A DNA stretch of 64,000 nt from Gaiellasilicea sp963707575 (GTDB lineage: Bacteria; Actinomycetota; Thermoleophilia; Gaiellales; Gaiellaceae): the NCBI GenBank assembly GCA_963707575.1, contig OY970171.1:2170001-2234000 (forward strand), given 5' to 3'. Below, piece after piece: positions 19,382 to 26,765 of the stretch (positions are counted from its first letter, which is position 1; each line of letters starts with the position of its first letter). Made by a program: the position numbers and the translations under genes. A model generated the notes under the pieces. The model was not told where the DNA came from. It worked only from the letters and a program-made list of their open reading frames with translations, and ran no database searches.

Positions 19382-19386
19382 GATTT

Positions 19387-19396
19387 CTGGTAGACT
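19387..19396 (+). promoter_or_regulatory. extended -10 promoter element of carD
   Basis: CTGGTAGACT contains an extended -10 (TG-x-TAGACT). It lies about 80 nt upstream of the carD start, so unlike many neighbours carD has a 5' leader and a ribosome binding site (AGGGGAGG at 19464-19471). Confidence 0.5.
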
Positions 19397-19476
19397 GGCT
19401 TCCGCATGCCGGCGGAGCTTCAAGACCGTCGGCTTCTTTCCGTGATCAGGCGATCTTGACCGAAGGGGAGGCTGGC

Positions 19477-20013
19477 TTGTTCGACGTCGGCGACAAGGTG
19501 GTGTATCCGCACCACGGGGCAGGCACGGTTATCAAGAAGGAAAAGCGCGAGATTCTCGGGCAAACGCGCGAGTACCTGACCATCCAGATCCTGCACAACG
19601 ACATGACCGTGAACGTGCCCGTCGAGAACGCCGAGAAAGTCGGCCTGCGTGGGGTGATCGAGGAGGATCTCGTCACCGTCGTCGTCAAGGCGCTGACGGC
19701 CGGCGAGTCGGAGATGCCGAAGAACTGGAACCGCCGCTTCAAGCACAACCGCGACAAGATGAAGACCGGCGACATCTTCGAGCTGGCCGAAGTGGTGAAG
19801 AACCTCTCGCTGCGCGACCACGAGAAGGGCCTCTCCACCGGTGAGAAGCAGATGTTCGTGAAGGCCAAGAAGATCCTCGCCTCCGAGCTGATGTACGCCA
19901 AGGGCGTCGACGAGGAGGCCGCGGCCGAGTGGCTGGACGAGGTGCTCGCCGGCGTCGGCGAGAAGCCCGCCGCGAAGAAGAAGTCGAAGGCCAAGGCCGC
20001 CGCCGCGGCTTGA
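19477..20013 (+). CDS. carD: CarD-family RNA polymerase-binding transcription regulator
   Basis: 178 residues. CarD binds the RNA polymerase beta subunit and stabilises open complexes at weak promoters. The N-terminal Tudor-like RNAP-interaction domain opens LFDVGDKVVYPHHGAGTV; the helical C-terminal domain contains KNWNRRFKHNRDKMKTGD and ends in a Lys/Ala-rich tail. I prefer TTG at 19477 over TTG at 19456: it follows AGGGGAGG at the right distance and matches the usual CarD N-terminus. ispD follows after 1 nt, as often seen for carD-ispD-ispF in actinobacteria. Confidence 0.95.
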   Translation: MFDVGDKVVYPHHGAGTVIKKEKREILGQTREYLTIQILHNDMTVNVPVENAEKVGLRGVIEEDLVTVVVKALTAGESEMPKNWNRRFKHNRDKMKTGDIFELAEVVKNLSLRDHEKGLSTGEKQMFVKAKKILASELMYAKGVDEEAAAEWLDEVLAGVGEKPAAKKKSKAKAAAAA

Positions 20014-20014
20014 C

Positions 20015-20680
20015 GTGAGCGTCTGGGCGCTCCTCGTCGCCGCCGGCTCGGGCGAGCGGCTCGGCGAGGAGCGGCCCAAGGCGTTTGTGCGCCTGGGCGA
20101 GCTGCCGCTGCTGGCCGAGCCGCTGCGCCGCCTCGACGAGTCCTCCTGGATCGACGCGATCGTCGTAGTCGTGCCTGCGGGCTGGGAGGAGCCGGCGATC
20201 CTGCTGGCGGAGGAGCTCTCGGCGACGAAGGTGGTGGCGAGCGTCACCGGCGGCGCGACCAGGGCGGAGTCGGTCCGCGCCGCGCTCGCGGAGGTGCCTG
20301 AGGACGCGCTCGTCGTGCTCGTGCACGATGCGGCCCGCCCGCTCGTGACCGACGCAGTGGTCGAGCGCGTCCTGGCCCCGCTCTCGGAGGGGTGGGACGG
20401 TGTCGTGCCGGGTCTGCTGCTGGCCGACACCGTGAAGCGCGTCGAGGGCGACGCAGTGGTCGAGACGGTCGACCGTGAGGGACTCCTCGGCGTACAGACG
20501 CCGCAAGCGTTCCTGGCTCCGACCCTCCGGACCGCCTACGCGGGCGACCTCGGCGGGGCCACGGACTGCGCGTCGCTCGTGGAGGCGCGGGGCGGCCGGA
20601 TCAGGTGGGTGGAAGGCGACCGGCGGCTGCTCAAGGTGACGACGCCGGACGATCTGGAGCAGCTCTCGTCATGGCTGTGA
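20015..20680 (+). CDS. ispD: 2-C-methyl-D-erythritol 4-phosphate cytidylyltransferase
   Basis: 221 residues from GTG. It activates MEP with CTP in the non-mevalonate isoprenoid pathway. Signatures: ALLVAAGSGERLGEERPKAF (nucleotide-binding loop with Arg and Lys), GGATRAESVRAAL near 87-99, VHDAARPLV near 105-113, and TPQAF near 168. The HAD gene overlaps its end by 10 nt and ispF follows, so the isoprenoid genes are in one operon with carD. Confidence 0.95.
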   Translation: MSVWALLVAAGSGERLGEERPKAFVRLGELPLLAEPLRRLDESSWIDAIVVVVPAGWEEPAILLAEELSATKVVASVTGGATRAESVRAALAEVPEDALVVLVHDAARPLVTDAVVERVLAPLSEGWDGVVPGLLLADTVKRVEGDAVVETVDREGLLGVQTPQAFLAPTLRTAYAGDLGGATDCASLVEARGGRIRWVEGDRRLLKVTTPDDLEQLSSWL

Positions 20681-21252
20681 CGGCCGTCGTCTTCGACGTC
20701 GGGGAGACCCTGATCGACGAGACGGGGATGTGGGAGCGCGCCGCGGATACCGCCCGGGTGCCGCGCTTCACGCTGATGGGCGTCCTGGGTGGGCTCGCCG
20801 CGCGCGGCGAGCACCACACGAAGGTCTGGAGCATGCTCGGAGTGGAACGGCCCGAGACGACGCTCAGCCCTGACGACTTCTACCCCGACGCGCTGCCCTG
20901 CCTGCAGCGCCTCCGCTCGCTGGGATTGCTCGTCGGTGCGGCCGGTAACGTCCCGCGCGGCTACGAGGAGCCGCTGCGCGAGCACGTCGACGTCCTCGGC
21001 TCGTCCGGGCTCTGGGGGGTCGAGAAGCCTGCACCGGGGTTCTTCGAGCGGCTGACGGCCGAGGCGGGCGTCCCCGCCGAGGAGATTGCGTACATCGGCG
21101 ACCGTGTCGACAACGACGTCAACCCGTCGCTTGCAGCCGGAATGGTCGCCGTGCACATTCGGCGCGGCCCCTGGGGCCTGCTCCACGAGCCGCCTCCCTC
21201 GGCGATCCGGATCGGCTCGCTCGACGAGCTGCCGGCGGCACTCGATGCCTGA
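20671..21252 (+). CDS. HAD-superfamily hydrolase
   Basis: 193 residues. HAD motifs: the nucleophile motif VVFDVGETLID (residues 5-15, Asp8), a conserved Lys in EKPAPGFFERL near 112, and motif IV YIGDRVDNDV near 137. Note that the second acidic position of motif I is Gly-Glu rather than Asp, which occurs in some members. It lies between ispD and ispF with overlaps of 10 and 8 nt, so it is co-translated with them; a phosphatase role on a sugar or isoprenoid phosphate is possible but unproven. Confidence 0.85.
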   Translation: MAVTAVVFDVGETLIDETGMWERAADTARVPRFTLMGVLGGLAARGEHHTKVWSMLGVERPETTLSPDDFYPDALPCLQRLRSLGLLVGAAGNVPRGYEEPLREHVDVLGSSGLWGVEKPAPGFFERLTAEAGVPAEEIAYIGDRVDNDVNPSLAAGMVAVHIRRGPWGLLHEPPPSAIRIGSLDELPAALDA

Positions 21253-21739
21253 GCTCCGGATCGGGCTCGGCGTGGACGCGCACGCCCTCGAGCCGGGCAG
21301 GCAGCTCGTCCTCGGTGGCGTCGCGATCGAGCATGGGAGCGGGCTGGCGGGGCACTCGGACGGCGACGTGATCGCGCACGCGCTCACCGACGCGCTGCTC
21401 GGCGCGGCCGGCCTGGGCGACATCGGCACGCTCTTCCCGCCCGACGACGAGCGCTGGCGCGGCGCCGACTCGCTCGACCTCCTGCGCGATGCGTACGCCC
21501 AGGTCGTCGCCGCCGGGTTCCGGCTCGTGAATGCGGACTGCATCCTGATCGGGGAGGAGCCGCGGATCGCGCCTCACCGTGAGGAGATGCGGGCGAGGCT
21601 CGCGGCTGCGCTGGGCACCGAAACGGACCGCGTCAACGTCCGCGCGACGACGACCGACCGCCTCGGCTTCACCGGCCGCGGCGAGGGCCTCGCGGCCGAA
21701 GCGGTCGCGCTGCTGGACCGCCAGGGTGGGGCGGAGTGA
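21245..21739 (+). CDS. ispF: 2-C-methyl-D-erythritol 2,4-cyclodiphosphate synthase
   Basis: 164 residues. It cyclises CDP-ME 2-phosphate to MEcPP with loss of CMP in the MEP pathway. Metal ligands Asp11 and His13 (GVDAH) and His45 (GHSDGDVIAH) are all in place, as are GAAGLGDIGTLFPP and the terminal TTTDRLGFTGRGEGL segment. Length is normal. It overlaps the HAD gene at the start and the GNAT gene (GTGA) at the end. Confidence 0.96.
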   Translation: MPELRIGLGVDAHALEPGRQLVLGGVAIEHGSGLAGHSDGDVIAHALTDALLGAAGLGDIGTLFPPDDERWRGADSLDLLRDAYAQVVAAGFRLVNADCILIGEEPRIAPHREEMRARLAAALGTETDRVNVRATTTDRLGFTGRGEGLAAEAVALLDRQGGAE

Positions 21740-22455
21740 AGCTCGTCCGATACGCCGACCGGCCCGATCTGCTCGAGCGGCGTTTCGACGAGCTCTCCGG
21801 CACCACGTTCCCCGTCTTCATGCACCACAACGAGCCTGGCGGCAAGTACTGGGGCCGGCTCTACGAGGACTTCCCCGACTTCCAGGTGGCGCTCCTCGAT
21901 GACGACGAGCTGGTCGCGGAGGCGCACGCCGTGCCGGTTGCGTGGGACGGCACGCCCACGGATCTCCCGGCCGGCTGGGACGAGGCGTTCGTGCGCGGCA
22001 TGACCTCGGACCGCGAGCCGACGGCGCTGTCGGCGCTTGCGATCAGCGTACGCCCGACCCGCCAGGGCGAGGGCCTCTCGCAGCATATGATCGAGGCGTT
22101 CCGCGACACGGCGCGCGGCGCCGGGCTCGGATCCGTGATCGCACCCGTGCGGCCGACGCTGAAGGAGCGCTACCCGCTGATCCCGATCGAGAGCTACCTC
22201 GAGTGGCGGCGCGAGGACGGCTCCCACTTCGACCCCTGGATCCGCATCCACGAGCGCGTCGGCGGCATCATCCTCGCCGCCGCCCCCGAATCGATGCTGA
22301 TCCGCGCTCCGGTCGCCGACTGGGAGCAGTGGACCGGGATGCGCTTCCCGGCGGACGGCGAGTACGTCTTCCCGGGCGCTCTCGCCACGCTCGTCGTCGA
22401 AGGTGGGATCGGCACGCACGTCGAGCCGAACGTCTGGATCAGCCATACGGTCTGA
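21736..22455 (+). CDS. GNAT-like acetyltransferase
   Basis: 239 residues. The region ALAISVRPTRQGEGLSQHM (about residues 97-115) matches the GNAT acetyl-CoA loop (R/Q-x-x-G-x-G). The N-terminal part has a conserved-looking FPVFMHHNEPGGKYW segment. The substrate is unknown. GTG at 21736 overlaps the ispF stop, so it is the last gene of the carD-isp operon; the next gene is convergent. Confidence 0.72.
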   Translation: MKLVRYADRPDLLERRFDELSGTTFPVFMHHNEPGGKYWGRLYEDFPDFQVALLDDDELVAEAHAVPVAWDGTPTDLPAGWDEAFVRGMTSDREPTALSALAISVRPTRQGEGLSQHMIEAFRDTARGAGLGSVIAPVRPTLKERYPLIPIESYLEWRREDGSHFDPWIRIHERVGGIILAAAPESMLIRAPVADWEQWTGMRFPADGEYVFPGALATLVVEGGIGTHVEPNVWISHTV

Positions 22456-22473
22456 AGCTCGAGCGCGACCCGT

Positions 22474-23028
22474 TCAGGCGACGCGGACGAGCGAAGCCAT
22501 CAGGGCTGCCGCACCCTCATCGTCGAGACCGCTGCGCCTGAGGCTTCTCCACGCCGGCAGCTCCAGCGCGAGCGTCGCGAACGCCCTGGCGCGCGCCGCG
22601 CGAGCGCCGCGTCGTCCCAGCGAGCGCACGATCTCGACCGCCGCCTCGTGCAGCCGTCGGGTCGCCTGCTCGAGCACCGTTGCGAGGGACGGGATCGTCT
22701 CCGCGTCCCGCCACACGTGCGTCAGGATCTGCTCGTTCGCCGCGTAGTAGCGGTACTGGGCGAGCAGCGCCTCCTCGAGCTCGAGGCCGGTGAGCGCCGG
22801 CGGGGGGTGGGTTGCAGCGAAATGCGCGCTGCAGGCTCTGAAGAGCGCGCCGTCGTCCGGGAACTGGTTGTACACGGTCGGCCTGCTGACCCCTGCTCGT
22901 GACGCGATCTCAGCGATCGTCGTCGCGGCCGGGCCGACCTCCTCGTGCAGGGCCATCGTGGCCGCCACGATGCGCTCGCGCGTGGCGGCGACGTGGTCTG
23001 CGCGGGCTCGTAGCTGGTAGCTCCTCAT
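22474..23028 (-). CDS. TetR-family transcriptional regulator
   Basis: 184 residues. The N-terminal helix-turn-helix (about residues 15-62) reads ERIVAATMALHEEVG, TTIAEIASRAGVSRPTVYNQF, the classical TetR pattern. The C-terminal ligand domain is not assignable. It is divergent from the cupin gene across a 67-nt region that carries inverted repeats, so it probably represses itself and the cupin gene. Confidence 0.92.
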   Translation of the reverse strand: MRSYQLRARADHVAATRERIVAATMALHEEVGPAATTIAEIASRAGVSRPTVYNQFPDDGALFRACSAHFAATHPPPALTGLELEEALLAQYRYYAANEQILTHVWRDAETIPSLATVLEQATRRLHEAAVEIVRSLGRRGARAARARAFATLALELPAWRSLRRSGLDDEGAAALMASLVRVA

Positions 23029-23032
23029 TTGG

Positions 23033-23078
23033 CTTGACAGAGTGTAACACGAAGTATTACGGTTGACGGACTGTCAAG
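23033..23078. promoter_or_regulatory. probable TetR operator region
   Basis: The intergenic region holds a perfect inverted repeat CTTGACAG (23033-23040) and CTGTCAAG (23071-23078), and inside it an imperfect 17-bp palindrome GTAAcACg-A-aGTaTTAC (23044-23060). TTGACA-like sequences occur on both strands. The arrangement fits control of both divergent genes by the TetR protein. Confidence 0.6.
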
Positions 23079-24262
23079 CGAAATAAGGAGGACGCATGAT
23101 CACCGAACCGATCGAGGACATCGACCTGCAGCCCGTTTGGGGCGAAGCCGATCCGACGATGCGCGGCCGCGCCGCCTTCCCGCTCCACGCGGCCCATGGC
23201 TGCGAGGCCTCCTCGACCGTCTACTTCGAGGTGGAGCCGGGTCACCACATCGGGCGACACACGGACAGCGCGGAGGAGATCCTGTTCATCGTCGACGGCA
23301 CAGGAGAGGCAGTCGTCGGCGACGAGAGGGTGCCCGTCTCCCGCGGTGTACTGGCGCTCGTTCCGGAGCTCGTCCCGCACGACGTCTATGCGACCGGCGA
23401 CTCGCCCCTGCGCGTCCTCGGCTTCTTCGCTGCGGCGACCGTCGAGAGCGTGTTCGACGAGACCATGCAGCCGATGGACCGGCGCGTCCTCGGGACGCCG
23501 GTCGCCGAGGTGACCGCCTAGCGCTGTGTCTCGCGGCGCAACGGTCAGAGCCGGCAGCTCCACCGTTCCCTGCTCGACCCGTACGAGGCCGTCCCGCTCG
23601 AGGGCGGCGACGGCCTCGGCGTCGAGCTCGTGCAGCAGGCGCGGCTGCTCGGACACCAGCCTCAGCATCGCGGCGCGCCGCTGACGGAAGGAGCCCTCGA
23701 AGCGCGACTGACGGCGCAGGGGCTCATAGCGGCGGCCACGGGAGGGGCAGCGCTCGGCGAGCGGGCACGCGGCGCAGCGCGGCACACGCGCGAGGCAGAT
23801 CGTCGCGCCGAGATCGAAGAGCGCCTGGAGAGCGTGCGCACCGAACGCATGACCCGTCCGCTCCTGGATCCGCCGCACGTTCGTGTCGACCGGCAGCACC
23901 GGCTCGCCGAACGCCTGGTTCGCGATCGCCGCGGCGGTGTACGGCCCGACCCCCGGCAGCTCGGTGAGGTCGTCCGGCCACCCGTCGGCTGCGATCGCCT
24001 GTGCCGCGCGATGCAGGTTGAGCGCGCGGCGGTTGTAGCCCAGCCCCTGCCACTCGCGGATCACGTCCGCGGGTGAGGCCGCCGCAAGAGCCGCCGCCGT
24101 CGGCCAACGCTCCAGCCAGCGCAGCCAGCGCGGCACGACGCGCTCGACCTGCGTCTGCTGCAGCATCACCTCCGAGACGAGGATCGCGTATGGGTCCCGC
24201 GTGTTCCGCCATGGCAGATCTCTCCCGTTTTGGCTGAACCAAGCCAGAAGGAGATCGTCCAC
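23057..24262 (-). CDS. mutY: A/G-specific adenine glycosylase with antisense-overlapping tail
   Basis: 401 codons from GTG at 24262. MutY removes adenine opposite 8-oxoguanine. Catalytic Glu31 (SEVMLQQTQ), helix-hairpin-helix LPGVGPYTA near 102-110, catalytic Asp126 (PVDTNVRR) and the 4Fe-4S ligands C156-x6-C163-x2-C166-x5-C172 are present. The recognisable protein ends near residue 237; no NUDIX-like 8-oxoG domain follows. The frame stays open for about 154 more codons, exactly antisense to the cupin gene, and stops at 23057 in the operator region. A -10-like TACGCT lies 7 nt before the start. Confidence 0.88.
   Translation of the reverse strand: MDDLLLAWFSQNGRDLPWRNTRDPYAILVSEVMLQQTQVERVVPRWLRWLERWPTAAALAAASPADVIREWQGLGYNRRALNLHRAAQAIAADGWPDDLTELPGVGPYTAAAIANQAFGEPVLPVDTNVRRIQERTGHAFGAHALQALFDLGATICLARVPRCAACPLAERCPSRGRRYEPLRRQSRFEGSFRQRRAAMLRLVSEQPRLLHELDAEAVAALERDGLVRVEQGTVELPALTVAPRDTALGGHLGDRRPEDAPVHRLHGLVEHALDGRRSEEAEDAQGRVAGRIDVVRDELRNERQYTAGDGHPLVADDCLSCAVDDEQDLLRAVRVSPDVVTRLHLEVDGRGGLAAMGRVEREGGAAAHRRIGFAPNGLQVDVLDRFGDHASSLFRLTVRQP
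23096..23521 (+). CDS. small cupin-domain protein
   Basis: 141 residues, a single conserved beta-barrel. The metal-binding cupin motif 1 is visible: GHHIGRHTDSAEEILFIVDG, with His residues and Glu in the expected order near 47-63, and motif 2 around VPELVPHDVYATG near 97-109. It could be a metal-dependent dioxygenase, isomerase or a sensor. It starts after AAGGAGG (23085-23091) and is divergent from the TetR gene. The entire gene lies antisense to the 3' part of the mutY frame. Confidence 0.82.
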   Translation: MITEPIEDIDLQPVWGEADPTMRGRAAFPLHAAHGCEASSTVYFEVEPGHHIGRHTDSAEEILFIVDGTGEAVVGDERVPVSRGVLALVPELVPHDVYATGDSPLRVLGFFAAATVESVFDETMQPMDRRVLGTPVAEVTA

Positions 24263-24336
24263 GAGAGCGAGCGTAGTCGAGCGGCCGGCGCGCACACACA
24301 CCTAACACCTCGCTTGCCGGCGGTGGCGAGCTGGCA

Positions 24337-25068
24337 CTAGCGCGGCTGGATTGCGCCGGATCCGTTGACGCTCTGCTCGAGTGTGGTTGGGTGGCCGCTG
24401 TAGACGATTGCTCCGCTGCCCGTGATCGATGCGTCGAGCATCTGGGTGGCTTGCACTTCGAGGCGGCCGGAACCCAGAACCGAGGCTGTGACGGAGCGGG
24501 CGGCGAGGTGTCCAAGCTGCATGTCCCCCGAGCCGGCCAGTCGGGCATCGAGTTGGTCGACGGTGCCGGAGACGGTGAGCGTGCCGCTGCCGGGCACGTC
24601 GGCGGTGAACGTTCGGGCCCCGACGCCTTCGATGCTGATCATCCCGCTGCCCATCAGCCTTGTGGCGTCGAGAGTCGGCACTGTGACTTCGACGATCAGT
24701 GGGAGGTCTGTGGCCAGGTTGCCGCGCTCCGAGACGACGAGGACACCATGCTGGACGTCGGTGTTGACGCGGGTGATCAGATTGTCGTCTGCATGGACTT
24801 CGACGGTTTGTTCGGCCCCTACGTGGACCGTGATGCTGCCACCGCCTGCCAGGTCGATTGCCGTGAACGGTGGCAGCGTTCGCGTCTGGGTGGCGGCGAC
24901 GCCTGAGCCATCGACCTTGTCGGTGAAGGTGAGGGTCTGGCTCACCCAGTCTTGGCGGCCGACGAAGAAGGCGGCGGCTGCGACGACCAGGACGAAGAGA
25001 ACGATCCGTCCGGCTGAGAGGCGACGAGGTGAGTTCGTGGGGTGGCTGGGCAGTGCTGGAGTGTTCAA
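24337..25068 (-). CDS. GIN-domain (DUF2807) anchored surface protein
   Basis: 243 residues from TTG at 25068, preceded by AGAAGGGAA. One TM helix (about residues 20-38 of this start) is followed by a parallel beta-helix-like domain with repeated GSG motifs (LMGSGMISIEG, VPGSGTLTVSG, LAGSGDMQLG, VLGSGRLEV, ITGSGAIVYSG, VNGSGAIQP), the hallmark of the DUF2807/GIN fold. It would face outside the cell. Function is unknown. Codon third positions are clearly less GC-rich than in the neighbours, suggesting recent acquisition. Confidence 0.82.
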   Translation of the reverse strand: MNTPALPSHPTNSPRRLSAGRIVLFVLVVAAAAFFVGRQDWVSQTLTFTDKVDGSGVAATQTRTLPPFTAIDLAGGGSITVHVGAEQTVEVHADDNLITRVNTDVQHGVLVVSERGNLATDLPLIVEVTVPTLDATRLMGSGMISIEGVGARTFTADVPGSGTLTVSGTVDQLDARLAGSGDMQLGHLAARSVTASVLGSGRLEVQATQMLDASITGSGAIVYSGHPTTLEQSVNGSGAIQPR

Positions 25069-25340
25069 GAGTTCCCTTCTCGGGTGAGATTGGTGAGCGT
25101 GATCGGTCGGGCTGGTGCCGCTGGCCGGTGCCGCTGGCTGGTTGTTCGAGCGTGAGGTGGGACACGCATCCGCCACTCAACGCGAGTGACGTCTGCGATC
25201 GTCGTCACCACCCTCGCAGTGCAGGGCACACGGCGCAGTACGGCCTGCACCCGCATTTCGGCGACCAGCAGGAGCGCGTGCTTCCACAGGCGCGACCGCG
25301 GCCTAACAGTTCCATCGCCGACCGCAGGCCCGGAAACCAC

Positions 25341-25346
25341 GACAAT
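25341..25346 (+). promoter_or_regulatory. -10 box of the 25353 gene
   Basis: GACAAT ends exactly 6 nt before the GTG at 25353. The 280 nt between the GIN gene and this box show no other recognisable element. Confidence 0.4.
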
Positions 25347-25352
25347 GGGTGC

Positions 25353-25745
25353 GTGAACGCGACGCGCGAGGCCGAGGAGCTCGTCCGGCTCTGGCAGGAG
25401 CTGCAGGAGGCACAGGTCGCCGGCGACGCGGGGCGCCTCTCGACGCTCCGGAGCCGGGCCGAGCGCGAGAGCGCGCGGCCCGATGCGTCGCCGGAGTGGC
25501 AGCAGCTCGCACAGGAGGCCGGCCGGTACGGCGACCGTCTGCAGGAAGAGCTGGAGGAGCGGCCGAGCGTCGGCGTCGGGGAGGGGACCGAGCCCGTCAC
25601 TGTGGACACCGAGTCGACGCCCGAGCCGGCCAAGGGACGGAGCGGACGCGGGAAGACCGGGTCGCTGATCTGGCTCGCGATCCTGCTCGGCTGGGTCGTG
25701 CTGCAGGTCATCCAGGGCCTCGGAGGCGAGAACGGCTCTCCGTAG
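25353..25745 (+). CDS. tail-anchored hypothetical protein
   Basis: 130 residues. A charged helical N-terminal part (residues 1-60, likely coiled coil: EELVRLWQELQEAQ) is followed by an acidic linker and a single hydrophobic helix near 108-124 at the C-terminus. No family recognised. It lies 9 nt upstream of gltX, but gltX has its own -10 box. The start GTG is favoured by the -10 position. Confidence 0.6.
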   Translation: MNATREAEELVRLWQELQEAQVAGDAGRLSTLRSRAERESARPDASPEWQQLAQEAGRYGDRLQEELEERPSVGVGEGTEPVTVDTESTPEPAKGRSGRGKTGSLIWLAILLGWVVLQVIQGLGGENGSP

Positions 25746-25748
25746 ACT
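25743..25748 (+). promoter_or_regulatory. -10 box of gltX
   Basis: TAGACT, overlapping the stop of the upstream gene, ends exactly 6 nt before the gltX ATG; no Shine-Dalgarno is visible. Confidence 0.5.
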
Positions 25749-25754
25749 GAGCGG

Positions 25755-26765
25755 ATGAGCGTTCGCGTCCGCTTCGCCCCGAGCCCCACCGGCTCGCTCC
25801 ATCTCGGCAGTGCCCTCTCGGCCGTCGCGAACCGCCGTCGGGGCGACTGGCTCCTGCTTCGGATCGACGACACGGATGTCGGCCGTGGGGTGGAGGGGGC
25901 TGTGGACGAGATCGTGGCGGACCTGCGCTGGCTCGGGATCGAATGGGAGGAAGGGCCCTCGCCGCAGAGCGAGCGCGCCGAACGCCATCGGGAGGCGGCG
26001 GCCGCTGTGGGCGTCGAGGACACCGACGGGACCCTGCGCCTCGGCCGTCTGACGCTCCTGCGCGCCGACGGCAGCCCGACCTACCACCTGGCGAGCGTCG
26101 TCGACGACCACGACTTCAGGATCACCCAGGTCGTCCGCGGCGCCGACCACCGGCCGAACACGGAGCTCCAGCGAGAGCTCGCCCGCGCGCTCGGCTTCGA
26201 GCCGCCGGAATACGTCCACCACGGGCTCATTCTCGGCCCCGACGGCAAGAAGCTCTCGAAGCGCTCGAGCGAGGTCTCGACTCTGGCCGACCTGCGGGAC
26301 GCGGGGATCCCGGCGCCCGCCGTCCGCGCCTACCTGGACGAGCTCGGCGAGCCCGCGCACGACGTCCACCTCGATCTGCCCCGGATCCGCCGGCTCGCGA
26401 TCGACGCGATCGCCTCGATGCCCGACGAGGAGCTGGCGGCGCAGACGCTCGCTCCTCCCGAGCTGGTGCCGGCGCTCCGTGGGGCACGCGACCTGAACGA
26501 GGCACGCGAGATGGCGCGGTCGATCCTCGAGCCCGAGCCGGCCGAGCTGCCTGCGGGCGCTGCGCCCACGCTGGCGCGGTTCGTCGAGCTCGAGGCAAGC
26601 GGGCTCGAGCCGCGCGCGCTCGTGCGCGAGCTGAAGGCGGTCGGCGGCGACCTCAAGGCCCTGCGCCTTGCGCTCACCGGCAAGGAGCGCGGGCCCGAGC
26701 TCTGGGCGGTGATCGCGGCGCTGCCGCGGGAAGAGGCGCTGCGGAGGGTCGGTGCGGCTCTCTAG
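25755..26765 (+). CDS. gltX: compact glutamyl-tRNA synthetase-like protein
   Basis: 336 residues, far below the usual 470-490. Class I signatures are intact: APSPTGSLHLGS (HIGH-type, His16), RIDDTD near 36-41, and the KMSKS-type KKLSKR at 165-170. Missing are the segment that normally follows the first catalytic half (with AY-x-C-x-C zinc residues) and part of the helical region. The C-terminus (ALTGKERGPELW near 311-322) still resembles the second anticodon-binding domain, so this is not simply GluQ. It precedes cysS with a 14-nt overlap, the usual gltX position. It may be the genome's GluRS in shortened form or a specialised paralogue. Confidence 0.75.
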   Translation: MSVRVRFAPSPTGSLHLGSALSAVANRRRGDWLLLRIDDTDVGRGVEGAVDEIVADLRWLGIEWEEGPSPQSERAERHREAAAAVGVEDTDGTLRLGRLTLLRADGSPTYHLASVVDDHDFRITQVVRGADHRPNTELQRELARALGFEPPEYVHHGLILGPDGKKLSKRSSEVSTLADLRDAGIPAPAVRAYLDELGEPAHDVHLDLPRIRRLAIDAIASMPDEELAAQTLAPPELVPALRGARDLNEAREMARSILEPEPAELPAGAAPTLARFVELEASGLEPRALVRELKAVGGDLKALRLALTGKERGPELWAVIAALPREEALRRVGAAL

